Part shown: positions 26,636 to 35,545 of the stretch, one piece after another
How positions within the stretch are numbered: the first letter of the stretch is position 1
Layout: every line of letters begins with the position of its first letter
Source of the DNA: Armatimonadota bacterium
GTDB lineage: Bacteria; Armatimonadota; Fimbriimonadia; Fimbriimonadales; GBS-DC
Assembly (NCBI GenBank): GCA_023511915.1
Contig: JAIMAN010000005.1
Coordinates: 1-64,000, forward strand
Reading direction: 5' to 3'
DNA length: 64,000 nt
Notes under the pieces: generated by a model
Told to the model about the DNA's origin: nothing
The model's database searches: none
The model's input: the letters and a program-made list of their open reading frames with translations, nothing else
Translations under genes and position numbers: made by a program

Positions 26636-27871
26636 TTGCGGATTGTGAAGTCGCTCTCGGCGTTCTGGGCGCTGGTGGTGATGGCGGGCTTCGCCGAGCT
26701 GGGCTATGTGACGCTCAACATCTCGGCGATGCCCGTCTATTTGCGGGAAGTGGTCGGGCTGGGCGAGTCGACCATTACGGTGGTCGGCTCGGCGTTCCTG
26801 CTTATGGAGGCGATTTTCCGCGCGCCGATGGGGATGCTGAGCGACCATATCGGCAGGCGTCGGCTGATCGTGCTGGGACCGCTGCTGACGGTGTTCACCT
26901 CGATGGCGACGCTTGTCGCAAGCCACCCACTGCAATTTATTGCGCTGCGCGCGCTGGACGGTCTGGGCGCGGCGATGCTCTGGCCCGCCGTCTACGCCGC
27001 GATCGGCGACTCCGTGCCCCTTCACAAGCGGGCATGGGCGATGAGCTTTCTGAACATGACCTACATGTCGGGCATCGCGCTGGGACCGCTGGCAGGCGGG
27101 CTGGTGAACGACCTCACGGGCGCGAAGCAAGCCTCGTTCTATCTCACCGCGTGCCTATTCACCGCAGCGACGCTGATTGCGTGGCGGTTCTACCCGCGCG
27201 ATGGGCGCGCGCCCAACAGCGCGGACGGCGAATCGGGCGAGAAACTCTCGCTACGGGCGTTCCTGAACGCGCTGCGGATTGCGCCTGGGCACATGCTGCT
27301 GGCGTTCGTGGTGTTCTTCGGCATCGGGCTGATTATGCTGCTGGTCAAGCTCTACGCGATGGATGAGTTCGGGGTGAGCGAGACTTTGTTTGGGGTGGGG
27401 TTAGTCGCGCCTGCGCTGGCGATTGCCGCGCTGAGCCTGCCGCTGGGACGGCTCGCTGATCGGCTGGGACGCACGCGCAGCATCCGTCTTGGGCTGACGC
27501 TGGCGGCGGGCGTGGTGTGGAGCGTGGTCGCGCCCTCGCAACCGCCGCTGGCATGGGTGCTGGTCGCCGCCGCGCTGGGCGCGATTAGCTTCGTGCTGAC
27601 TTTCGCCGCATGGATGGCGGAGCTAAGCGAGATTGACCCCGAACGGCGCGGGGTGATGCTGGGCGCAGCAGGCACGGCGCAGGGCGTCGGCAGCATCCTC
27701 GGCGCGCTGCTCGGCGGGTTTTTGTACGAGCATGTGCCCCTGACGCTGGGCGACATTGCTATCCCCGCGCACCGCACGCCATTTATTGGCTGCGCCCTGA
27801 TGCTCACGCTCGGCGCCGCGCTCAGCTGGCTCGTGCTGAAACGCGAGCGTGCGACCAGTATCGGCGGGTAG
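26636..27871 (+). CDS. MFS transporter (TTG start)
   Basis: GMLSDHIGRRRLIVLGPLLTVFTSMATL...LGRLADRLGRTRSIRLGLTL; start codon read as ttg. Confidence 0.88.
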   Translation: MRIVKSLSAFWALVVMAGFAELGYVTLNISAMPVYLREVVGLGESTITVVGSAFLLMEAIFRAPMGMLSDHIGRRRLIVLGPLLTVFTSMATLVASHPLQFIALRALDGLGAAMLWPAVYAAIGDSVPLHKRAWAMSFLNMTYMSGIALGPLAGGLVNDLTGAKQASFYLTACLFTAATLIAWRFYPRDGRAPNSADGESGEKLSLRAFLNALRIAPGHMLLAFVVFFGIGLIMLLVKLYAMDEFGVSETLFGVGLVAPALAIAALSLPLGRLADRLGRTRSIRLGLTLAAGVVWSVVAPSQPPLAWVLVAAALGAISFVLTFAAWMAELSEIDPERRGVMLGAAGTAQGVGSILGALLGGFLYEHVPLTLGDIAIPAHRTPFIGCALMLTLGAALSWLVLKRERATSIGG

Positions 27872-27880
27872 AATTGTGTT

Positions 27881-28897
27881 ATGGCAGCACGGAAGCGCGC
27901 CGCCCAACGCAAACGGCATGACCAAGACAGCCCGTGGAAGGAACTGATTCGTCTCTTCTTCCCGCAGCTGATTGAGATGATCCACCCAGAACTCCACGGG
28001 CTGATAGACTGGCAGCGCGGGTACGAATTTCTGGACGCGGAACTACAGCGCATCGCGCGTCAAAGCCGCACAGGACGCCAGACGGTTGATAAACTTGTGC
28101 GGGTCTATTTCACAGATGGGATGGAACAGTGGATTTTGATACACATTGAAGTGCAGTCGCGTCCAGATCGCCTGTTCCCTGAACGCACTTACACCTATGA
28201 CGCTGCGCTATGGCTGTATTATCGCCGTCCCATCGTCACGATAGCGATTTTAGCAGACAAGAATCCGCACTGGCGTCCAACGAAGTACGAGCGTTCGCTG
28301 GCAGGTTGTCGCCTGGAGTTCGAGTTTTACACCGTGAAGCTCCTCGAGTGGGACGAGGCGGAACTGCTGGCGAACCCCAATCCGTGCGCGTTGCTGTTTG
28401 TGGCGTTTCGTCGGGCGCAGGCGTCGTCCGATGCGGAGTTCATGCTGCAGTCGCGGCTGGAGCTGGTGCGTCTGGCGTTGGATCGAGGGTATACTGAAGA
28501 GCAGGTTGGAGAGCTGATACGCTTACTGGAGTGGGTTATGGTGCTACCGGAGTTATTTGAGGAGCGCTACGAGCAGCTGCTGGAAGAGGTGAAGCGCGAG
28601 AAGGGCACGCCGTACCTGTCTGTTTCGGAGCGGAAGGCGCTGCGCGACGGCTTACAGCAGGGCTTACAGCAGGGCTTGGAACAAGGCATCGAGCGCGGCT
28701 TGGAACGCGGTTTACAGGATGGCTTGCTGAAGATCCTGCGGGGGCTGTACGGCGATGTGCCTGAGTCGTTGGAGGCGCAGGTGCGCTCGGTTCACGATGT
28801 GGCGCAGCTAAACGCGCTGTACGATGTCGCGCTGTCGGCAGGCAATCTGCAGGCGTTCGCCGAGCGGTTGAGCCGCCTATTGGAAGAGCAGGTGTAG
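27881..28897 (+). CDS. Rpn/YhgA-like putative nuclease family protein
   Basis: LDAELQRIARQSRTGRQTVDKLVRVYFTDGMEQWILIHIEVQSRPDRLFPERTYTYDAALWLYYRRPIVTIAILAD (PD-(D/E)XK-like IEVQ) and C-terminal GLQQ/GLER repeats. Confidence 0.78.
   Translation: MAARKRAAQRKRHDQDSPWKELIRLFFPQLIEMIHPELHGLIDWQRGYEFLDAELQRIARQSRTGRQTVDKLVRVYFTDGMEQWILIHIEVQSRPDRLFPERTYTYDAALWLYYRRPIVTIAILADKNPHWRPTKYERSLAGCRLEFEFYTVKLLEWDEAELLANPNPCALLFVAFRRAQASSDAEFMLQSRLELVRLALDRGYTEEQVGELIRLLEWVMVLPELFEERYEQLLEEVKREKGTPYLSVSERKALRDGLQQGLQQGLEQGIERGLERGLQDGLLKILRGLYGDVPESLEAQVRSVHDVAQLNALYDVALSAGNLQAFAERLSRLLEEQV
28649..28720 (+). repeat. Six 12-bp coding repeats (GLQQ GLQQ GLEQ GIER GLER GLQD)
   Basis: ggcttacagcag x2, ggcttggaacaa, ggcatcgagcgc, ggcttggaacgc, ggtttacaggat in register. 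Confidence 0.9.
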
Positions 28898-28931
28898 GGG
28901 CAAGGAGCGCGCCCCCTGCCCCCTGTACGCC

Positions 28932-29969
28932 CTACCCGCGCTCGAAGGCGGCGTCGAACGCCACGCGCGACGGCTCGAAATCGATGTGGCGCACGAACTG
29001 ACACGCCTCACGCGCGCCGTGCTCGCGATCCATCCCGCTGTCTTCCCACTCCACGGAGAGCGGTCCCTGATAGCCGATTTCGTTCAGCGCGCGAATGATC
29101 TCCTCGAAGTCCACCGAGCCGCGCCCCGGCGAGCGGAAGTCCCAGTACCGACGCGAGTCGCCGAAGTTCAGATGCCCGCCAAACACGCCCGACAGGCGCG
29201 GCGTCTCTGACCACCAGACATCTTTCACATGCATGTGGAAGATGCGGTCGCGGAAGCGGCGGATGAACGCCACATAGTCCACGCCCTGATAGCCCAAGTG
29301 GCTGGGGTCGTAGTTGAAGCCGAAGCGCGGGTGTCCATCGACCGCCTCAATCGCGCGTTCCGCCGTGACGATGTCGTAGGCGATTTCCGTTGGGTGTACC
29401 TCCAGCGCGAAGTAGACATCCTCTTGCGCGAACACATCCAAAATCGGCTTCCAGCGCGCGGCGAAGTCGGCGAAGCCCTTCTCCACCAAGTCGGGCGGGT
29501 TTGGCGGGAACGAGTAGAGATACTGCCAGATGCTGCTGCCCGTGAAGCCGTTGACCACCACGCGCGTGAGTTGGCGTTTGACTTCGTCGGGGGCGCAGTT
29601 GAAGAGCCTGCGGGCGGCGCGGGCGGTGTTTTTCATCTCCTCGGCGGCGCGTTGACGCACGCCTTCGGGGTCGCCGTCGCCCCACACCCGCGCAGGCAAA
29701 ATCGCCTTGTGTCGTTCGTCAATCAGGTCGCATACCGCCTGCCCCACAAGGTGGTTGCTAATCGCGAAGCACTTCAAGCCGTATCGCCCCAGAATCTCCC
29801 AGCGCGATTCGCAGTAGCCGTCGTGCGTAAGGGCTTTCTCGACATCGAAGTGGTCGCCCCAGCACGCCAACTCCAGCCCGTCGTAGCCGAACTCGCGTGC
29901 TTTTTGCGCCATCGTTTCAAGGGGCAGGTCTGCCCACTGTCCTGTGAATAAGGTCACTGGTCGCGCCAT
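28932..29969 (-). CDS. Sugar phosphate isomerase/epimerase (xylose isomerase-like TIM barrel)
   Basis: [47 protein letters not shown]...[34 protein letters not shown]...[15 protein letters not shown]. Confidence 0.9.
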   Translation of the reverse strand: MARPVTLFTGQWADLPLETMAQKAREFGYDGLELACWGDHFDVEKALTHDGYCESRWEILGRYGLKCFAISNHLVGQAVCDLIDERHKAILPARVWGDGDPEGVRQRAAEEMKNTARAARRLFNCAPDEVKRQLTRVVVNGFTGSSIWQYLYSFPPNPPDLVEKGFADFAARWKPILDVFAQEDVYFALEVHPTEIAYDIVTAERAIEAVDGHPRFGFNYDPSHLGYQGVDYVAFIRRFRDRIFHMHVKDVWWSETPRLSGVFGGHLNFGDSRRYWDFRSPGRGSVDFEEIIRALNEIGYQGPLSVEWEDSGMDREHGAREACQFVRHIDFEPSRVAFDAAFERG

Positions 29970-30013
29970 CGTCGTCGTACCTCCGCCGTTGGATTTCCCC
30001 GCGCGGCGCGAGT

Positions 30014-30055
30014 TTCCTGCCGACCGACTTGAATTCTGCGCCCGCATGGTATAAT
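30014..30055 (+). promoter_or_regulatory. Putative promoter with TTCCTGCC box and TATAAT
   Basis: TTCCTGCC 30014-30021, TTGAAT 30029-30034, TATAAT 30050-30055; start of the next CDS at 30071. Confidence 0.5.
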
Positions 30056-30070
30056 AGGTTCGTGGAGGCG

Positions 30071-30586
30071 ATGATGAAACGGTACCTATTACCCGTGGCA
30101 CTGTTAGGCTTAGCCGTGTTTCTGTACGCGACGATGCCGTCGGGTGCGCAGCTGCGCGTCGGGCAGAAGATGCCTGAGATGACCTTCAAGGACCTCAACG
30201 GCAAGGAGGTCAAACTCGGCGGCAAGCAGGACAAGGTGTACTTGGTGGACTTCTGGGCGACTTGGTGCGGACCGTGCCGCGCGGCGATACCCTATCTGCA
30301 GGAGCTGCACGACAAATATAGCAGTCGCGGGCTGGTCGTGGTGGGCGTCGCCCTCGACTCGGGTACGCCCGACGAAGTACGCGCGTTTGTCGAGCAGAAC
30401 AAGATGACCTATCCCATCGTGATCCCGCCGAACGAGCAGGAAGTGATGCGTCGTGCCCGTGTGAAAGCCTTCCCCACGATGTATATCGTGGACAAGAAGG
30501 GCGTCATCCGCTACGCCGAGGAGGGCTTCGCGCCCGAAGTGATGGAGGACATTCTGCGCGTGCTCGGTCAGACGCTGATTGAGTAG
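30071..30586 (+). CDS. TlpA/ResA-like thioredoxin-fold protein
   Basis: [42 protein letters not shown]-terminal signal/TM. Confidence 0.93.
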   Translation: MMKRYLLPVALLGLAVFLYATMPSGAQLRVGQKMPEMTFKDLNGKEVKLGGKQDKVYLVDFWATWCGPCRAAIPYLQELHDKYSSRGLVVVGVALDSGTPDEVRAFVEQNKMTYPIVIPPNEQEVMRRARVKAFPTMYIVDKKGVIRYAEEGFAPEVMEDILRVLGQTLIE

Positions 30587-30612
30587 ACCAACAAAGCGAG
30601 GGTGAGGGAGCC

Positions 30613-31275
30613 ATTCAGAAGGAACTGAGGATCAACAACCGAATCCGCGCCCGCGAGGTGCGCGTCATCGATTCGGACGGGAAGCAGTTGGGCGTGATGC
30701 CCACGCGTCGCGCCGTGAGAATTGCCCAAGAGCAGGGCTTAGACCTGGTGGAAGTCGCGCCGACCGCGAACCCGCCCGTGTGCAAGATCTTAGACTACGG
30801 GCGGTACCGCTATGAGCAGGAGAAGCTGGCGAAGGAAGCCAAAAAGAAGCAAAAAGGCGGCGACATCAAAACCATCCGCCTGCGCCCTGCCATCGGCGCA
30901 CACGACATCGAAACCAAGATTCGCAACGCGATCGAGTTTTTGCAGGAAGGCGATAAGGTAAAATTCGTGGTCATCTTCCGCAGTCGCGAGTTCGGACGCC
31001 CCCAAATCGCCGAATCGCTGCTACGGAAGATTGCCGAAACGGTGCAGGACTACGGCGTCGTCGAAAAGCCGCCAGGCATGGAGGGCAGACAGATGATTAT
31101 GGTCGTCGCGCCCGCCAAAAAGCCTGCAGCGAAGCCGAAAGCGCCGCCTGCAGAAGGAGGTTCTACCGATGCCAAAAATGAAGACGAGCAAGACAGCCGC
31201 CAAGCGCTTCAAGCGCACAGCGACGGGCAAACTGATGCACAAGAAAGCCGGGAACAGCCACCTGTTCCTGAGTAA
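30613..31275 (+). CDS. infC: Translation initiation factor IF-3, probable AUU start
   Basis: From ATT 30613: IQKELRINNRIRAREVRVIDSDGKQLGVMPTRRAVRIAQEQGLDLVEVAPTANPPVCKILDYGRYRYEQEKLAKEAKKKQ...; SD-like GAGGGTGAGGGAG upstream. Acidic C-terminal tail overlaps rpmI. Confidence 0.93.
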   Translation: MQKELRINNRIRAREVRVIDSDGKQLGVMPTRRAVRIAQEQGLDLVEVAPTANPPVCKILDYGRYRYEQEKLAKEAKKKQKGGDIKTIRLRPAIGAHDIETKIRNAIEFLQEGDKVKFVVIFRSREFGRPQIAESLLRKIAETVQDYGVVEKPPGMEGRQMIMVVAPAKKPAAKPKAPPAEGGSTDAKNEDEQDSRQALQAHSDGQTDAQESREQPPVPE

Positions 31276-31366
31276 ATCGCCCGCACGCAAACGCCGACTC
31301 GACCAAGAAGGCGCACTCTTCGAGGGCGAGTATCGGCGCGTCAATCGCCTATTAGCAGGCAAGTAA
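31169..31366 (+). CDS. rpmI: 50S ribosomal protein L35
   Basis: MPKMKTSKTAAKRFKRTATGKLMHKKAGNSHLFLSKSPARKRRL; SD GAAGGAGG inside infC. Confidence 0.97.
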   Translation: MPKMKTSKTAAKRFKRTATGKLMHKKAGNSHLFLSKSPARKRRLDQEGALFEGEYRRVNRLLAGK

Positions 31367-31378
31367 GGAGGAGATGCT

Positions 31379-31732
31379 ATGGCACGAGTGAAAGGCGGTA
31401 CGGTGACCCGCCGTCGCCATAAGAAGGTGCTGAAACTCGCGGAAGGCTACTACGGCGCAAAAAGCCGCCTGTTCCGCAAGGCGAACGAGCAGGTGATGAA
31501 GTCCCTGCAGTACGCCTATCGCGATAGGCGACAACGCAAGCGCGACTTCCGACGCCTGTGGATCACCCGCATCAACGCCGCATGCCGCATGCACGGCATG
31601 CGCTACCACGAGTTCATCCACGCGCTGACCGAGCGCGGCATCGAAGTGAACCGCAAGCAACTCGCGGAGATGGCAGTGCGCGACCCCGAAGCGTTCGAGA
31701 TGCTGGTGCAGTCGGTACGCCCCAGCCCGTAA
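31379..31732 (+). CDS. rplT: 50S ribosomal protein L20
   Basis: [70 protein letters not shown]. Confidence 0.98.
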   Translation: MARVKGGTVTRRRHKKVLKLAEGYYGAKSRLFRKANEQVMKSLQYAYRDRRQRKRDFRRLWITRINAACRMHGMRYHEFIHALTERGIEVNRKQLAEMAVRDPEAFEMLVQSVRPSP

Positions 31733-31740
31733 GCGTCGCC

Positions 31741-32745
31741 GTGGAGAGCATCCAGCCGATTCTGGACGAGGCGGAACGCGCGATTGCGCAGGCGGCGTCC
31801 CTTGGTGACCTGCAGGCGGTGGAGACGCACTACTTGGGGCGCAAGGGCGTCGTCGGGCAACTGCTGCGCCAACTGGGCGCCCTGCCCCCCGAACAGCGAC
31901 CCCAGTTCGGGCAGCAGGTGAACGCCGCCCGCGAACACTTGGAGCGACTCTTCGCCGAGCGACGCGCCGCGCTGGAGCAGGCGGAACTCGCCCAGCGCAT
32001 TGAAGCCGAGCGACTGGACATCACGCTGCCTGGCGCGCCCCTGCGCCCCGCACGCCTGCACCCGCTGACGCTGACCATGCAGCGGGTCAAACGCGCCCTG
32101 ACGGGGCTGGGCTTTGAATTCGTGGACGGATACGACTTGGAGCGGTTCGACTACAACTTCGGCGCACTGAACTACCCCGACGACCACCCCGCGATGGACG
32201 AGCAGAACTCGTTCCACATCGCGCCAGGCTACCTGCTGCGCACGCAGACCACCTCGATTCAGGGGCGTGTCTTCGAGCAACTGCAGCGCGGCGAGCGTCG
32301 CCTGCCCATCCGCATCGCCATCATCGGGCGATGCTATCGCTACGAGAATGTGGACGCCACCCACTCGCACACCTTCCACCAAGTGGACGCCTTCATGGTG
32401 GACGAAGGGGTGAGCATGGCGCACCTGAAAGGCGTGCTGACGCAGTTCGCGCAACTGATGTTCGGCGCGGAAGTGCGCGTGCGCTTCCGACCCGACTACT
32501 TCCCGTTTGTGGAGCCAGGAGTGGACTTCGCGATTTCGTGGAAGGGCGGCTGGCTCGAACTCGGCGGCGCTGGGCTGATTCACCCCAACATTCTGGAACG
32601 CTACGGCATCGACACGGAGCGCTACAGCGGCTTCGCGTTCGGGCTGGGCATCGAGCGCATCCCGATGCTGCAGTACGGCGTGGACGACCTGCGCCTGTTT
32701 CTGGAAAACGACTTGCGCTTTCTGGAGCAGTTTCCGCTGTTGTAA
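31741..32745 (+). CDS. pheS: Phenylalanyl-tRNA synthetase alpha subunit (GTG start)
   Basis: From GTG 31741: VESIQPILDEAERAIAQAASLGDLQAVETHYLGRKGVVGQLLRQLG...THSHTFHQVDAFMVDEGVSMAHLKGVL...GFAFGLGIERIPMLQYGVDDLRLFLENDLRFLEQF. Confidence 0.96.
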   Translation: MESIQPILDEAERAIAQAASLGDLQAVETHYLGRKGVVGQLLRQLGALPPEQRPQFGQQVNAAREHLERLFAERRAALEQAELAQRIEAERLDITLPGAPLRPARLHPLTLTMQRVKRALTGLGFEFVDGYDLERFDYNFGALNYPDDHPAMDEQNSFHIAPGYLLRTQTTSIQGRVFEQLQRGERRLPIRIAIIGRCYRYENVDATHSHTFHQVDAFMVDEGVSMAHLKGVLTQFAQLMFGAEVRVRFRPDYFPFVEPGVDFAISWKGGWLELGGAGLIHPNILERYGIDTERYSGFAFGLGIERIPMLQYGVDDLRLFLENDLRFLEQFPLL

Positions 32746-32789
32746 GCGTCGGGCGCACCCGACGCATACGGGGCGTTCGCCGAACGCCC
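32746..32789. repeat. Two back-to-back hairpins between pheS and the malate/lactate dehydrogenase gene
   Basis: GCGTCGGG-CGCA-CCCGACGC (32746-32765) and GGGCGTTC-GCC-GAACGCCC (32771-32789). Confidence 0.75.
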
Positions 32790-32810
32790 TTACATAGGGA
32801 GGCAAACACG

Positions 32811-33737
32811 ATGAAGGTAGGAATCGTTGGCGGCGGCGGGCGCGTCGGCTCGAACGCCGCGTTCACACTACAACTTATCGGCGCGGTCTCGGAAGTGCTG
32901 CTGCTGGATGTGAACCGCGACGCCGCCGAAGGCGAAGCGTTAGACCTGCGGCACGGCGCAGCCTACTCGCAGCCCATCCGATTCCGCGCGGGCGACTACG
33001 CCGACCTCAACGGCGCGCACATGGTCATCATCACCGCAGGCTTGCGCCGACGCCCCGACGAGAGCCGACTGGAACTCATCAACCGCAATGTCGGGCTGTT
33101 CCGCGAGATTCTGGGCAACCTCAAAGGCGTCGCGCTTGCCGACGACGCGATTATCCTGGTCGTTTCGAACCCTGTGGACATCCTGACCTACTTGGCGGTC
33201 AAGGAATCGGGGCTGCCCGCCGAGCGCGTGATCGGGCTGGGCACGGTGCTGGACACCTGCCGCTTCCGTTCGTTTCTGGCGGAGCATTTCGGCGTGGCGG
33301 CGACCGATGTGGACGCGCTGATTCTGGGCGAACACGGCGATTCGATGGTGCCCGCGTGGAGTTGCGCGACGATTGCGGGCGTGCCCCTCAAGGACTATCC
33401 TGGCTACAGCACGGAGGCGATGGACGCCGTCTTTGAGCGCACGAAAAATTCGGGCGCGGAGGCGATTCGCCTCAAAGGGGGCGCAGGCTACGCCGTGGGC
33501 GTCTCCATCGCGCAGGTCGTGAACGCGATTGCGCTGGACACGCGCCAAGTGCTGCCTGTGTCCACCCTGCAGACGGGCGCGTTGGGCATCAGCGAGGTGT
33601 GCTTCTCGTTGCCGACGCGCGTCGGACGCAAGGGCGTCGAAGCGGTCATCGAAATCGGCGTCTCGGATGAGGAGCGCGCCGCCCTGCAAACTTCGGCAAG
33701 CGTTCTCAAGGAGACGCTGCAGAAGGTGATGAGCTGA
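32811..33737 (+). CDS. Malate/lactate dehydrogenase
   Basis: MKVGIVGGGGRVGSNAAFTLQLIGAVSEVLLLDVN...VVSNPVDILTYLAVKESGLPAERVIGLGTVLDTCRFR...LILGEHGDSMVPAWS. Confidence 0.94.
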   Translation: MKVGIVGGGGRVGSNAAFTLQLIGAVSEVLLLDVNRDAAEGEALDLRHGAAYSQPIRFRAGDYADLNGAHMVIITAGLRRRPDESRLELINRNVGLFREILGNLKGVALADDAIILVVSNPVDILTYLAVKESGLPAERVIGLGTVLDTCRFRSFLAEHFGVAATDVDALILGEHGDSMVPAWSCATIAGVPLKDYPGYSTEAMDAVFERTKNSGAEAIRLKGGAGYAVGVSIAQVVNAIALDTRQVLPVSTLQTGALGISEVCFSLPTRVGRKGVEAVIEIGVSDEERAALQTSASVLKETLQKVMS

Positions 33738-34066
33738 TGCCACTCTACGAGTATCGCTGCCTGAAGTGTCGGAAGCGGTTCTCGAGGTTGCTGGCGATTG
33801 CGCAGCGGGATGCGCCGCAGGCATGCCCCGCCTGTGGCGCGACGGAGTCGAAGCGGCTCGTCTCGCGCGTGGCGCGCCTGCGCTCGGAAGACCAGATGCT
33901 CGACGACCTTGCCGACAGCCTGGAGTTCGCGGGCGACCCCGACGACCCGCAGACAATGCGCCGCTTCATGCGCGAGATGAGCGCGGCGATGGACGAAGAC
34001 CCCTACGAGATGGAGGAAATCTTCGAGGAGGAACTCGCCGCCGAGTCGGCAGGGGACGACGAATGA
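33737..34066 (+). CDS. FmdB-type zinc ribbon protein
   Basis: MPLYEYRCLKCRKRFSRLLAIAQRDAPQACPACGA. Confidence 0.9.
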   Translation: MPLYEYRCLKCRKRFSRLLAIAQRDAPQACPACGATESKRLVSRVARLRSEDQMLDDLADSLEFAGDPDDPQTMRRFMREMSAAMDEDPYEMEEIFEEELAAESAGDDE

Positions 34067-34473
34067 ACCTATCGCCCACCGAGCAGGCGTTGGTGCAGGC
34101 GGCGCGGGCGGCGCGGGCGCACGCCTACGCGCCCTACTCGAGCTACGCCGTCGGCGCGGCGGTGCTGACCGACGACGGGCGCGTCTTCGCGGGCTGCAAT
34201 GTGGAGAACGCCAGCTACGGCTTGAGCCTCTGCGCCGAGCGCGTCGCGGTCTTCAGTGCAGTGGCTTCGGGCGCACGGCGACTCGTGGCGGCGGCGGTCT
34301 GCACGCCCGATGGCGGAACCCCCTGCGGCGCGTGCCGACAGGTGCTGCTGGAGTTCGCCGACGCGCCCGAATCGTTCGCCGTGTGGGTCGTCTCGCCCGA
34401 CCGCGTGATTGCCCGCTACACGCTTGCCGACCTGATTCCGCACGGCTTTCGGCTGGCGCCCGAAGGCGGTTAG
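34063..34473 (+). CDS. cdd: Cytidine deaminase
   Basis: AHAYAPYSSYAVGAAVLTDDGRVFAGCNVENASYGLSLCAERVAVFSAVASG...GGTPCGACRQVLLEF. Confidence 0.96.
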   Translation: MNLSPTEQALVQAARAARAHAYAPYSSYAVGAAVLTDDGRVFAGCNVENASYGLSLCAERVAVFSAVASGARRLVAAAVCTPDGGTPCGACRQVLLEFADAPESFAVWVVSPDRVIARYTLADLIPHGFRLAPEGG

Positions 34474-35543
34474 CCGTCCCGTAGGGGTTCGCCGAGTTCC
34501 GTGCCGTCGGGCAGGATGCGCAGGTAGCCCAACTGCACCCAGCGCACAGGGTCTACCGAGCGCACAGGCGACAGCAGCCCCAGCGTGCGCGCCTTGAAGT
34601 CCAGCGATTCAATCAGCCCCAGCCCGTAGCACCGCCCCGTGTAGTCGATCAGCCCCACCAGCAGGTTGTGATACGCCGACTGGGGCAGCATCACCAGTTT
34701 GTCGACGCTTGCGAGCGTCATCAGCGTTTCGATTTGCGCGTCGCTGAGCGGCTGGCGCACGATGAGGTGCAGCGAGTCGCCGACCATCTCGGCGTGCAGC
34801 AGTTCGGCGCGCACTTGGTCGGCGAGGTAGCGTCGTCGCGCGTCGGAAATCGGCTGCCCCCCGCCCAGCCGCCTGCCGATGAAACTGAACTGCTCGAGCG
34901 GGAGCGTGTGCGACTGCGCCCGTTCGAAGTAGCGGGCGAAGGCGGCGCGCCGATGTTGGGCACGGAACGGCGGCGACTTGCGCAAAATCGCCTGTGGCAC
35001 AGGCAACTCGTGCAGGTTCCAGTCGGCGCGGCGGCGCAAGGCGTCCAAAATCGGCGTGAGTTCGTCCTTGCGCTGCAGCGCGACAATCACCTGCGGGCGC
35101 AACAGGTCAATCAGCATCAGTTTGTAGGCGCGTCCGTGCCAGCCGCCGATGTAGCCGTCGGTGTCAATCACCAGGCTGTCGGGCTGGAGCAGCGTCAGGT
35201 CGTCCAGCACGCGCCGCGCCCCCGCCAGCGCAAGCGCCCCATGGCGCACGGGCGACACATCGCCCAGAAACGCCAAACTGTCGGGCGTCAGGTCTTGCAG
35301 CAACTCATAGGGCTTGCGTATTACCACGCTGCTGAACGCGGCGGGCGGTCCGACCGTCGTCTGACCCGCATCCAAGTCCACAAAGCCCACCTGCATCCCC
35401 GCCTGATGCTTGAGCTTAAGGAGCAACGAGCAGAAGGTGGTTTTGCCCGAATCGATACCGCCCAGCACCAGCACGGTCTCACGGCTGGCGACCAGTTCGT
35501 CCACCGCCTGCTGCCATTCGGGGTAGAGTTCGCGCCAGCGCAT
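34470..35543 (-). CDS. Clp1/Grc3-like P-loop protein (putative polynucleotide 5'-kinase family)
   Basis: VLVLGGIDSGKTTFCSLLLKLKHQAGMQVGFVDLDAGQTTVGPPAAFSSVV...PDSLVIDTDGYIGGWHGRAYKLMLIDLLRPQVIVALQR. Confidence 0.72.
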   Translation of the reverse strand: MRWRELYPEWQQAVDELVASRETVLVLGGIDSGKTTFCSLLLKLKHQAGMQVGFVDLDAGQTTVGPPAAFSSVVIRKPYELLQDLTPDSLAFLGDVSPVRHGALALAGARRVLDDLTLLQPDSLVIDTDGYIGGWHGRAYKLMLIDLLRPQVIVALQRKDELTPILDALRRRADWNLHELPVPQAILRKSPPFRAQHRRAAFARYFERAQSHTLPLEQFSFIGRRLGGGQPISDARRRYLADQVRAELLHAEMVGDSLHLIVRQPLSDAQIETLMTLASVDKLVMLPQSAYHNLLVGLIDYTGRCYGLGLIESLDFKARTLGLLSPVRSVDPVRWVQLGYLRILPDGTELGEPLRDG

Positions 35544-35545
35544 GG

